64,000 nt of DNA from Bacterioplanoides sp965219715 (GTDB lineage Bacteria > Pseudomonadota > Gammaproteobacteria > Pseudomonadales > Oceanobacteraceae). Below are positions 25,705-33,802 of the stretch, piece by piece. The stretch is taken from NCBI RefSeq assembly GCF_965219715.1, contig NZ_OZ244785.1, forward strand, positions 4,216,001 to 4,280,000, in the 5' to 3' direction. Numbering within the stretch: position 1 is the first letter of the stretch; the number at the start of each line of letters is the position of its first letter. Below the pieces are notes generated by a model, which was not told the DNA's origin, searched no databases, and saw nothing but the letters and a program-made list of their open reading frames with translations. A program made the translations under genes and the position numbers.

Positions 25705-25715
25705 TACACAATGTA
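25705..25715. promoter_or_regulatory. Inverted repeat between merR and LOV genes
   Basis: TACA CAA TGTA lies in the 170-bp divergent region, as part of TATACACAATGTAAA. LitR-type regulators recognise TACA/TGTA half sites, though usually with a wider spacer, so this is only a candidate operator. Confidence 0.35.
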
Positions 25716-25824
25716 AAAGAATTGGCGAAAAGTGATGCGTAACTTCGACATGGATCTTTTTCTTCGCAACGTGTCGTAGTAAATTGTCGGACAACTATTC
25801 GTTTTTTCTCTCCGGAGGCGGTCA

Positions 25825-26280
25825 TTGGATTCCAACACGGCAATTGATCTTGATTTACTGAAGAAGGCTGTTGATGCTTCCAGCGAAGGTATTGTTATTG
25901 CTGAGCGGGAAGGCGACGACAACATTCTGATCTATGTGAACAAAGCGTTTGAGCGGCTGACTGGCTATGAGGCCGATGAAATCCTGTTTCAGGACTGTCG
26001 TTTTCTGCAAGCCGGTGATCGTGATCAGCAAGCGTTGAATGATCTTAAGCGAGCACTTGAACACGATGAGAGTGCGCGGGTTGTGATTCGTAATTACCGT
26101 AAAGATGGCAGCTTGTTCTGGAACGAGTTGAGTATCTCACCGGTATTTAACGAGCAGGATCAGCTGATGTACTACATCGGTGTGCAAAAAGACGTTACCG
26201 CTCAGATTGAGGCAGAGCAGCGGGCGGAAAAAGCCGAAGAAGAGCTGCGTTTGTTGAAACAGCAGTTTGGTGTCGAATAA
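25825..26280 (+). CDS. Short LOV blue-light photoreceptor
   Basis: A 151-residue protein that is almost entirely one PAS/LOV domain with short flanking helices and no output domain. The photoactive motif is QDCRFLQAGDRDQQ, with the adduct-forming Cys58. Further LOV landmarks are IYVNKAFERLTGYEADEIL, NYRKDGSLFWNELSISPV and YYIGVQKDVT. The pattern is very close to the short LOV proteins of Pseudomonas putida (PpSB1-LOV and relatives). FMN forms a blue-light adduct in this family. The start is TTG with GGAGG six bases upstream. The C-terminal helix (EAEQRAEKAEEELRLLKQQF) probably dimerises. A terminator follows directly. Confidence 0.93.
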   Translation: MDSNTAIDLDLLKKAVDASSEGIVIAEREGDDNILIYVNKAFERLTGYEADEILFQDCRFLQAGDRDQQALNDLKRALEHDESARVVIRNYRKDGSLFWNELSISPVFNEQDQLMYYIGVQKDVTAQIEAEQRAEKAEEELRLLKQQFGVE

Positions 26281-26288
26281 CAGGCATT

Positions 26289-26315
26289 AAAAAAGGAGCT
26301 CATGGCTCCTTTTTT
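26289..26315. terminator. Bidirectional terminator between LOV gene and ppa
   Basis: A6-GGAGC / GCTCC-T6 stem with loop TCATG serves both the rightward LOV transcript and the leftward ppa transcript. Confidence 0.9.
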
Positions 26316-26331
26316 AATGTGTCATTCAGGC

Positions 26332-26865
26332 TTATTTAGCGTCCTGGTAAGCTTTAGCAGAATCGACGATCATCTTACGTGCGTCGTCAGCATTGCCCCA
26401 CCCCTGAACTTTTACCCACTTACCTTTTTCCAGATCTTTGTAGTTCTCGAAGAAGTGCTTGATTTGCTCACGCAGCAATTCAGGTACATCGTTAATATCC
26501 TGAACATCGTTATACAGCTGAGTCAGTTTCTCATGTGGTACTGCAACCAGTTTTGCGTCTTCACCAGCTTCGTCTTCCATGTTCAGAACGCCAACAGGAC
26601 GCGCACGGATTACAGAGCCTGGTTGTACTGGGTATGGAGTAACGACCAGTACATCTAACGGATCGCCATCGTCAGCCAGAGTGTCATTAATGTAGCCATA
26701 GTTCGCTGGGTAGAACATTGGAGTTGCCATAAAACGGTCAACCATCAGGCAATCCATGTCTTTATCGATCTCGTATTTGATCGGAGAGTGGTTTGCAGGG
26801 ATCTCGATAACAACATAAACGTCGTTCGGCAGATCTTTACCAGCTGAAATAGCGTTGTAGCTCAT
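26332..26865 (-). CDS. ppa: Inorganic pyrophosphatase
   Basis: A 177-residue family I soluble pyrophosphatase. Substrate and metal motifs are visible: KYEIDKDMDCLMVDRF, YPANYGYINDTLADDGDPLDVLV (the DGDPLDV signature) and a C-terminal KWVKVQGW. It removes PPi made in biosynthesis. A GGAA sits upstream of the ATG. It is a stand-alone gene ending at a shared terminator. Confidence 0.95.
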   Translation of the reverse strand: MSYNAISAGKDLPNDVYVVIEIPANHSPIKYEIDKDMDCLMVDRFMATPMFYPANYGYINDTLADDGDPLDVLVVTPYPVQPGSVIRARPVGVLNMEDEAGEDAKLVAVPHEKLTQLYNDVQDINDVPELLREQIKHFFENYKDLEKGKWVKVQGWGNADDARKMIVDSAKAYQDAK

Positions 26866-27050
26866 AATAAATTCCGGTTAATGATTCGGTTAATGAATGG
26901 AATGGCTGGATTATAGCGGCTAGACGCTTGCTCTTACAGCCTGCCATAAGTATAAATATCAGCCGATAGTTGTAGGTGACGGTATTCCTTTTACTAAATA
27001 GCAGTATCTGCCTAGACTCAATGGAGCCCCCGCGCCCAGACAATTTTTTT

Positions 27051-29264
27051 ATGACCTGTAAAATGATCTGTACAAGCAAGCTGACTAGCAAACTTCTGAC
27101 ACAGCATGGACTTGCATTACCATTGCTGCTGTTAACTGCGATAAAAGCCAATGCAATCGAAGAGTTTGAGCTGGATTCACCTTTTATTCTTGAAGAAGAC
27201 ATCCCGGTTGTATTAACAGCCGCACGCTTAAAACAACCCCGTGCAGAAGTACCTGCCAGTGTTACTGTTATTACTGCAGAGCAAATTCAGGCCTGGGGTG
27301 TGCGAACCATTCCTGAATTAATGCGCTTTGTTCCTGGTATGTTTATAGGCCACGGCGATGACGAAAATAACGCTTCCGTTATTTATCACGCGTCGACGCC
27401 TAACATTATGCGCCGTTTACAGGTTCTGATTGATGGTCGATCGGTGTTTAAAGCGGCAATCGCATCGGTTGTCTGGGATGATATTCCGGTCGCACTGGAA
27501 GATATCGCCCGCATTGAAGTGACCCGTGGACCGAATGCCGCGACTTATGGCGCCAATTCTTATCTGGGTGTGATTAACATCGTCAGTAAACATCCGGCAG
27601 ATACACTGGGTAGCCGAGTTAGGTATCGCAATGGTAATCAGGGTTACGATGATTCATTCGTAAGTTACTCCGGAGCAGACGACCAGCTAAGCTATCGCGT
27701 CAGCGCTCAGATTAATGCCGATGACGGTTTTGATGGCAGTGGCGCTAAAAATAAAGATGAGTTCCGCAACAGCCGGCGTCATGGCTTTGTCTCAGCTTAC
27801 GCGAGCAGACACCTGAACGCATATTCACACCTTGATGTTCAGGCTTCTTATAAAAAAGGTCACACGGATATTCGTAAGGAAGAAGCCTACGATACAACCT
27901 TCCCCGATCAGAAAACTGAACAAGGCCACTTGTGGTTGAAGTGGAATAACGAGTTCAGCAGTAATCATTTCTCTCATTTACAGGCGTATTGGCAAATCGA
28001 TAGCCGTACGCAAAAAGCCGATGCGTGTGTTCCGGCTGCGGGTTTGGACCCGGATTTGTTCAAGCTGTACCAAATTAATCCAAAGCTAACGAGTGATTTG
28101 TTCAGCAAAGGCTTTCCTGCTGAGTTGATCGCAACGGCTAACGCTGCTGAATTGGCTCTGATTACCCAAATTGCTGGCCGCGCGCGTGCGCCAGGGGTAA
28201 ACCCTTATCAGGAAGTCTGTGGTCATACGGATCGCAGTGTTCAGGAGCAGCGTTTTGATATTGAGTGGCAGGATACTGTGCAGTGGACATCAAAATTCCG
28301 TACTGTATCGGGCGTCAGTTTACGTCGCGACGAGGTGAGCTCGAAAACTTTGTTTGATGGTAATGCCCGGAATGATACTTACCGTCTGTTCGCCAATGCA
28401 GAATTGCGCGCAGCCGAATGGCTGATCTTTAACGCTGGTGGTATGTACGAAATTGAAGATCAGAATGATGATGCTTTTTCCCCGCGTTTTGCCGTGAATT
28501 TTTTACTGGCGCCGCAGCATAGTATCCGCGCCGTATACTCACAGGCTGTGCGTTCCCCCGATCTGGTTGAGCAATCTCCTGATTACAGTATTCGTATCAG
28601 TGGCCTGAGTGATAATTACCTGAAGCTTGATTCTGGAAAGATTTTTGTCAATCAGGCGGATATGAAACGTAATCTGGATCATGAAAAAATCACCAGCCTG
28701 GAGTTGGGATATTATGGTAAATCCGGTGATTTTGAGTGGGACCTTAAACTCTATCAGGATGAGTTAACACAGCTAATCTCAAACCCTATCGCGTTGAGCA
28801 CCACTGTTGTGACTTCTGACAATGAGATGAAAATTAACGGTGCAGAGCTTCAGTTCAACTGGAATGTCAGCAAACGTGATTGGCTTCGTGTTGTCACCGC
28901 CTACGTCAATACCAACTTTGAACTGGGTAACACAGCAGGTCTTGATGCTCAACAAATTACAAATCTGAAACGTGTTGAAACCCGCGCGACAGCAAAAGAC
29001 AGTATTGTTGCCAGCTGGCATCATGCCGGCGATGGCTGGAGTGCCACAGCGTCACACTTCTGGTACGACGCATACGAGAACAATCCGTCCCGTCGATATC
29101 GCCGATTTGAGGTTAATGTCCGAAAAGAATGGCAAATAAATGGCTATACCCCATGGATTGGAGCGTTCTGGCATCATATCATTGATGACAATCCACTTGT
29201 TTACGGTAATCAGGACTATGCAACTGATGACTTGTATTACCTGCAGGCGGGGCTGAACTTCTAA
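27051..29264 (+). CDS. TonB-dependent receptor of a sensing operon
   Basis: An outer-membrane receptor of about 737 residues. After a signal peptide (LALPLLLLTAIKANA) comes a short acidic stretch, a plug domain (PASVTVITAEQIQAWGVRTI, LQVLIDGRSVF, IARIEVTRGPNAATYGANSY, GVINIVSK) and a barrel ending in aromatic LQAGLNF. The plug resembles vitamin/heavy-metal or polysaccharide-type receptors; the ligand is unknown. The start is uncertain because the frame is open from 26976 and no candidate has a good ribosome site. The stop is followed within 26 bases by a periplasmic protein gene and then a hybrid kinase, suggesting a common stimulus. Confidence 0.85.
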   Translation: MTCKMICTSKLTSKLLTQHGLALPLLLLTAIKANAIEEFELDSPFILEEDIPVVLTAARLKQPRAEVPASVTVITAEQIQAWGVRTIPELMRFVPGMFIGHGDDENNASVIYHASTPNIMRRLQVLIDGRSVFKAAIASVVWDDIPVALEDIARIEVTRGPNAATYGANSYLGVINIVSKHPADTLGSRVRYRNGNQGYDDSFVSYSGADDQLSYRVSAQINADDGFDGSGAKNKDEFRNSRRHGFVSAYASRHLNAYSHLDVQASYKKGHTDIRKEEAYDTTFPDQKTEQGHLWLKWNNEFSSNHFSHLQAYWQIDSRTQKADACVPAAGLDPDLFKLYQINPKLTSDLFSKGFPAELIATANAAELALITQIAGRARAPGVNPYQEVCGHTDRSVQEQRFDIEWQDTVQWTSKFRTVSGVSLRRDEVSSKTLFDGNARNDTYRLFANAELRAAEWLIFNAGGMYEIEDQNDDAFSPRFAVNFLLAPQHSIRAVYSQAVRSPDLVEQSPDYSIRISGLSDNYLKLDSGKIFVNQADMKRNLDHEKITSLELGYYGKSGDFEWDLKLYQDELTQLISNPIALSTTVVTSDNEMKINGAELQFNWNVSKRDWLRVVTAYVNTNFELGNTAGLDAQQITNLKRVETRATAKDSIVASWHHAGDGWSATASHFWYDAYENNPSRRYRRFEVNVRKEWQINGYTPWIGAFWHHIIDDNPLVYGNQDYATDDLYYLQAGLNF

Positions 29265-29290
29265 TCATGAGCTTCGCAGGCAAGGATGCA

Positions 29291-30145
29291 ATGCACACGA
29301 TAATTAAGCTTCTGCTGCTACTACTGATTGTTATCAGTCCGGTAGAAGCGGCAGATGTTGCTGTTTTAAGTCACAAAAAACTGGGGTCAGTGACACAACT
29401 GGCGCAGTTGCTATCGGAGCAGCTGCAGCAGGATGTTGATGTTCGACTCATCAGTGAAGACTTCTCCTCAGATTCATACAAAGCCGTTGTACTCGCGGGC
29501 CCTAAGGCAGTGTCTGGCTGGCAAGGCAAGCAGCCAGCTGTTGCTGTGTTCACCAGTCAGAAGGTGGTGCAACAGCACAAAGCCAAGCTCGCTTCAGCCA
29601 TTTTTATTGAGCCGCCTCTGGCGCGCCAGGTTCGTCTGGCAACAACCGTTCTCGGCCGTAATAAGCCGCTTGGAATTTTAGTTCCTGATCTTGCTCCCTG
29701 GCAGCAAGCCGTCAATACCTTGAAAGAGATTGCTAAGGTTCGCTGGTATGCCATCTCTGAATACCAGAACCTGAATCGTGCATTGGTAGACTTACTGCGT
29801 AATAACGAGGCATTGATCGGTGTGTACGATCCCGAGCTTTATAGTTCCGCCAATATCAAGAACATCCTGATCACTGCCTACCGCCAGAATAAACCTTTGA
29901 TAGGCCCTTCCAGCGCTTATATTAAAGCGGGAGCATTAGCCACTACCTACAGTGACATCCCGGATGTTGCTAAGCGGTTGTCGGAGATACTGCGACAAGG
30001 GCTCGATACCGGTTCCTGGCCTGAGCCGGGTTTTAATCGTTACTTTAATGTTCGTTACAACGAGCAGGTCGGGCGTTCACTTAACTTACTGCTGCCTCCT
30101 GAGCATAAGTTGCAGGAAGCCATTACGCAGCAGGAGGCGAAATAA
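29291..30145 (+). CDS. Periplasmic binding protein, ABC_sub_bind-like
   Basis: A 284-residue exported protein: signal peptide LLLLLLIVISPVEA-AD, then two alternating alpha/beta lobes of a periplasmic binding fold (VAVLSHKKLG, KPLGILVPDLAPW, LIGVYDPELYSSANIKNIL, GPSSAYIKAGALATTYSDI). The second half follows the ABC_sub_bind (PF04392) pattern of orphan binding proteins. No ABC permease or ATPase genes are nearby, so a sensory role is more likely than transport. The ATG at 29291 has AAGGA upstream. The stop abuts the kinase start (TAA then ATG). Confidence 0.72.
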   Translation: MHTIIKLLLLLLIVISPVEAADVAVLSHKKLGSVTQLAQLLSEQLQQDVDVRLISEDFSSDSYKAVVLAGPKAVSGWQGKQPAVAVFTSQKVVQQHKAKLASAIFIEPPLARQVRLATTVLGRNKPLGILVPDLAPWQQAVNTLKEIAKVRWYAISEYQNLNRALVDLLRNNEALIGVYDPELYSSANIKNILITAYRQNKPLIGPSSAYIKAGALATTYSDIPDVAKRLSEILRQGLDTGSWPEPGFNRYFNVRYNEQVGRSLNLLLPPEHKLQEAITQQEAK

Positions 30146-32017
30146 ATGAAGTTTCGCCAGTGGTCATTACGTCGTCGTATTTTGTTAGTTGCTGCATTTC
30201 CGACTTTTGCTGCCGTGTTGATTCTGACTGCCTTTCATATGGTCCAGCGTTGGGATGATGTACGTGCCGAGCAGCACAGTATTGCTTTGCTGATTCTTGA
30301 AGATCTTGCAGCAGCGGCGGAGTATCCGCTGATTTCCGGTAATTACGATCTGATTGAACCCTTGATCAATACCGCGTTACAGCAGCCTGGGGTGGTTGCG
30401 ATTGAGTTTCAGAGCCCCCAGGGAGAGCAGCTGTTAAATTTCCTCGATGAGCAGTATGACGCTGTCGCGGCGGAAGACATCCATATATTAAGTTTTCCGG
30501 TCAAAATGAAACTGGAGCAGTTGGATGAGTTCTCTGAATACGATGAAGTGGCTGAAGACTCTCCGGAGTCTCAATTGTTGGCGACTATTAATCTCAGTCT
30601 GACGGACGCGTTCACCCGTGAGCGCGAATTCACCATCATGTGGCAGTCTGCTATCGCTGGATTGATTGTGGTATTGATTGCTGCATTGGTTAGTCACCTG
30701 ACCTCTTACGATATTATTTCCTCACTTGAGAAGCTGTCTGAGTTTTTCTCGCGATTAGCCCGCGGAGAAAACAGTGCCCGAATTTCTGTGGCGAATGGTG
30801 CTGAAGTCGGTCGCTTGCAGGTGAATGCCAATCAGCTTGCTTATTCACTGCAGCAGGCGGAAGAAGACCAAAAGGTGTACACCGAGCGGTTGATGGAAGA
30901 GCAGGTGAAGACGCAGCAGGCGAGTCGCGCGAAAAGTGAATTTCTGGCGATGATGAGCCACGAATTCCGGACTCCGCTTAATGGTGCTATTGGCATGTTA
31001 CAGCTGATGGAGCAAAAGCAGTCGGCGGCGGAGTTTGATGATTATAAAGCCATGGCTGAGCAATCACTGACGCATCTGACTCAATTGCTGGAAGACGTTT
31101 TAGTGGTGGTTGATACCGAAAAGAACAAACTTCAGGTGTTGTTTTCAGATCATAAAGTTGAAGATATTCTTGCCAATCTGTTGGATGCCTTTACGACAGC
31201 AGCCATGAACAAAGGCATTTCGCTGGTGGTTGATTATGACCGCTGCCTGAAGAATAAAGCCATCCGTACCGACCCTTCTCTGGTCAGACAAATTGTTCGC
31301 CATCTTGTCGACAACGCACTGAAATTTACCGAAGAAGGCATGGTAATTGTTGAGTTAGGCATCGATGAGCGCGGTGGGCAGAGCTATCTGCGGGTGCAGG
31401 TGAATGACAGTGGCATTGGCATTCCTGATGAGAAAAAACGCCAGGTACTGGAAGCTTTCCAGCAGGCCAGCTCGTCATTCAGTCGCCGTTATGACGGTGT
31501 TGGGCTGGGCCTGACCATTACAAATCATATCAGCCAGATTTTGGGCGGCCATTTAGTCCTGCGTGATAACGCCAGTGGCGGTACTCAGGTTGAAGTCGAG
31601 TTTCCGGTGGAAGTGGTTGCCCGTCGTGATGGTTTTGGCAATCAGATGGCTGACAGCGAACGCCAGATTCTGATCGTCGAAGACAATCTGGTGAATATGA
31701 AGGTTGCTGAAAAGATGTTGCTAAAGAGCTTCAGTAACATGAATGTTGATACCGTAGAGTCTGGTGAGCGCTGTTTAGACGTAGTAACCAACAATCGTTA
31801 TGACCTGATTCTGATGGACTGTCAGATGCCTGGGCTCGATGGCTTTGAAACCAGCAGGCAGTTGCGTGAGTTTGGTTTTCATCGGCCGATTGTTGCCTGT
31901 ACGGCTAACACCACTGATCAGATTTATGAGCGCTGTATCGATTCCGGCATGAACGATTACATCGCCAAGCCTTTGAAAGTAGAGACGATCCGTAAGACGC
32001 TGGAGCGCTGGCTATAA
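30146..32017 (+). CDS. Hybrid histidine kinase with receiver domain
   Basis: A 623-residue inner-membrane hybrid kinase: helix 1 (ILLVAAFPTFAAVLILTAF), a periplasmic sensor of about 130 residues, helix 2 (SAIAGLIVVLIAALVSHL), HAMP-like linker, HisKA with phospho-acceptor His272 in MMSHEFRTPLNG, HATPase_c (N box VRHLVDNALKF, G1 DSGIGIP, G2 GVGLGL), and a C-terminal receiver with Asp558 in LMDCQMPGLDG and Lys in AKPL. There is no Hpt domain and no response regulator gene downstream, so its output protein lies elsewhere. It starts directly after the binding-protein stop, the third gene of the receptor-binding protein-kinase row. Confidence 0.9.
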   Translation: MKFRQWSLRRRILLVAAFPTFAAVLILTAFHMVQRWDDVRAEQHSIALLILEDLAAAAEYPLISGNYDLIEPLINTALQQPGVVAIEFQSPQGEQLLNFLDEQYDAVAAEDIHILSFPVKMKLEQLDEFSEYDEVAEDSPESQLLATINLSLTDAFTREREFTIMWQSAIAGLIVVLIAALVSHLTSYDIISSLEKLSEFFSRLARGENSARISVANGAEVGRLQVNANQLAYSLQQAEEDQKVYTERLMEEQVKTQQASRAKSEFLAMMSHEFRTPLNGAIGMLQLMEQKQSAAEFDDYKAMAEQSLTHLTQLLEDVLVVVDTEKNKLQVLFSDHKVEDILANLLDAFTTAAMNKGISLVVDYDRCLKNKAIRTDPSLVRQIVRHLVDNALKFTEEGMVIVELGIDERGGQSYLRVQVNDSGIGIPDEKKRQVLEAFQQASSSFSRRYDGVGLGLTITNHISQILGGHLVLRDNASGGTQVEVEFPVEVVARRDGFGNQMADSERQILIVEDNLVNMKVAEKMLLKSFSNMNVDTVESGERCLDVVTNNRYDLILMDCQMPGLDGFETSRQLREFGFHRPIVACTANTTDQIYERCIDSGMNDYIAKPLKVETIRKTLERWL

Positions 32018-32062
32018 ATTATGCCCGCGCTCTGGCAGCCTGCTTGAGCATTGCAAACCGGC

Positions 32063-32869
32063 TTAGCTGAAGAAAGTGTTTAGAGAGTTCTGATAGGTTT
32101 GCTGCAGTACCTGTTCCACCGTTACTTCTTTTACTTCAGCAATTTTTTCGGCGATAAACGGCAGGTATTTCGGTGCGTTTTCATTGCCACGATAAGGCAC
32201 TGGTGTCAGATACGGCGCGTCGGTTTCCAGCAGCAGGCTTTCCAGTGGCGTTTGTGCCACCACTTCACGCACGTTATCAGCCTTGTTAAAGGTGACGATA
32301 CCGTTAATTCCGAGGCAAAAGCCTAAATCTACGGCAATCTTTGCCAGTTCCAGCCCTGAGGTGAAGCTATGTACCACGCCTTTTTTCGGCATTTTCGGTG
32401 CATATTCCTGCAGGATTTCGATGGTGTCTTCGTCGGCTTCGCGAGTGTGAATGACTACTGGCAGTTCACAGTCAATCGCCAGTTGTAATTGACGTTTAAA
32501 GATTCGTTTCTGTACTTCGCGGTCGCAATGATCGTAGAAGTAATCAAGCCCAATCTCACCAACGGCAACAATTTTCGGGTTAATCGCATGGGTTTGAATG
32601 TAGCCATCCGCTGCCTCATCAAACGATGCCGCTTCGTGGGGATGAACGCCCAGCGTGGCATAGACATCTTCAAAGCGTTCTGCCAGACCAAGTGCTGTCG
32701 GCATATTATCTGGTTGCACGGCGATGGTCATAAAGCGCTCAACACCGATGTCACGACCGGCTGCCAGGATTTCTTCAGGCTCACCTTCTTTCAGGTAATC
32801 CAGATGGAAATGTGTTTCGATAATAGGTAGCTGGTACTGCGGAATATCGCGGCGCTTTTTCTTGCTCAT
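32063..32869 (-). CDS. TatD-family metal-dependent hydrolase
   Basis: A 268-residue amidohydrolase-fold protein. Metal-site motifs are seen in order: ETHFHLDYL (the usual DTHCHLD with Glu for Asp), LGVHPHEA, AVGEIGLDYFYD, VVIHTREADED, VVHSFTSG and LETDAPYLTP. Family members are 3'-5' DNases or related hydrolases. Start was set at the ATG giving MSKKKRRDIPQY. Glu replacing the first Asp and the C-free H-F-H motif are departures from classical TatD. It runs in the same direction as the acyltransferase gene upstream of it on the minus strand. Confidence 0.85.
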   Translation of the reverse strand: MSKKKRRDIPQYQLPIIETHFHLDYLKEGEPEEILAAGRDIGVERFMTIAVQPDNMPTALGLAERFEDVYATLGVHPHEAASFDEAADGYIQTHAINPKIVAVGEIGLDYFYDHCDREVQKRIFKRQLQLAIDCELPVVIHTREADEDTIEILQEYAPKMPKKGVVHSFTSGLELAKIAVDLGFCLGINGIVTFNKADNVREVVAQTPLESLLLETDAPYLTPVPYRGNENAPKYLPFIAEKIAEVKEVTVEQVLQQTYQNSLNTFFS

Positions 32870-32955
32870 GACGACAATAAAACTGTGTTGTAACTGGGCG
32901 GGGGAGTTTAACACAGGCCAGACAGTATCGTTGCCCTGTGTCGGGAACAGCGGAA

Positions 32956-33543
32956 TCAGCCTGCGTGGTACTGGTCTTCTTTTTTGCCGCTGATCGCAGC
33001 GTAAATGCCTTTGATTTCTTCCATGTCAGCTTCAATATCGCCTGTGGTGGTATAGATACCTTTAATACCACCACGCTTATTTTTGTAATCCAGAAAGCCC
33101 ATCAGAATAGGAACGCCAGCACCATGAGCAATGTGGTAGAAGCCGGTTTTCCAGTAAGTCACTTTTGAACGGGTGCCTTCTGGTGGCACAATCAGGAACA
33201 GTTGTTCGTTTTCATTGATTGCATCAATAGACGCCTGAACCATATTGTTGGCTTTGGAGCGATCAACCGGTACGCCGCCCATCCACATCATCAGACCTTT
33301 AAACGGTGGCTTAAAGATTTGTTCTTTACCCATCCAGTAAATTTTTGCTTTGAGTTTAAACGCAATAAACAGCATAAAGGGCAGATCCCAGTTGCTGGTG
33401 TGTGGCGCTGCAATCATGACGCACTTTTTAAGATCCTTCGGGATTTCCCCCTCGGCTTTCCAGCCAGACAGCTTCAACGCCAGGATGGACATCCAGCGCA
33501 GCAGGGTTTTCAGGATCGGGGTGTCAAACATGGTGGTATGCAT
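32956..33543 (-). CDS. PlsC-like acyltransferase
   Basis: A 195-residue glycerophospholipid-type acyltransferase, short for the PlsC family. The catalytic H-x4-D is HTSNWD, and block III is PEGTRSKVTYWKTGFYHIA. The short PVDRSK acyl-acceptor block is present as well. It is probably membrane-associated and may transfer acyl chains to a lysolipid, but the acceptor is not evident. It is the first gene of the leftward pair with the TatD-like gene. An in-frame ATG four codons downstream is an alternative start. Confidence 0.8.
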   Translation of the reverse strand: MHTTMFDTPILKTLLRWMSILALKLSGWKAEGEIPKDLKKCVMIAAPHTSNWDLPFMLFIAFKLKAKIYWMGKEQIFKPPFKGLMMWMGGVPVDRSKANNMVQASIDAINENEQLFLIVPPEGTRSKVTYWKTGFYHIAHGAGVPILMGFLDYKNKRGGIKGIYTTTGDIEADMEEIKGIYAAISGKKEDQYHAG

Positions 33544-33802
33544 ACGTTTTCTCTGATCGTATCGTTAATGCGCGCGGATCATACTCTGCTTACTCTGTCA
33601 GCTGAATAGCCAATTCGACCGCGTTGCCTGTCATATTAGGCCAATTATCAATTTAATTCCGTGTCTGATTACAATCAGTGCCGAAAATCGCCAGTCGGGC
33701 ATAATAATCGGGGTAAGCTAGGACTGGTCGTGCCTTAACCTTCCATTGAGGCAATAGAGTTTTTCCAGAAGCCACTGGCTTTTGCTTGAGCAGAGCACAG
33801 CG

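Noticed and set aside
26837..27202. Minus-strand frame of 121 codons upstream of ppa
   Set aside because: It overlaps the TonB receptor start and the ppa start on opposite frames; composition is Ser-rich with no domain.
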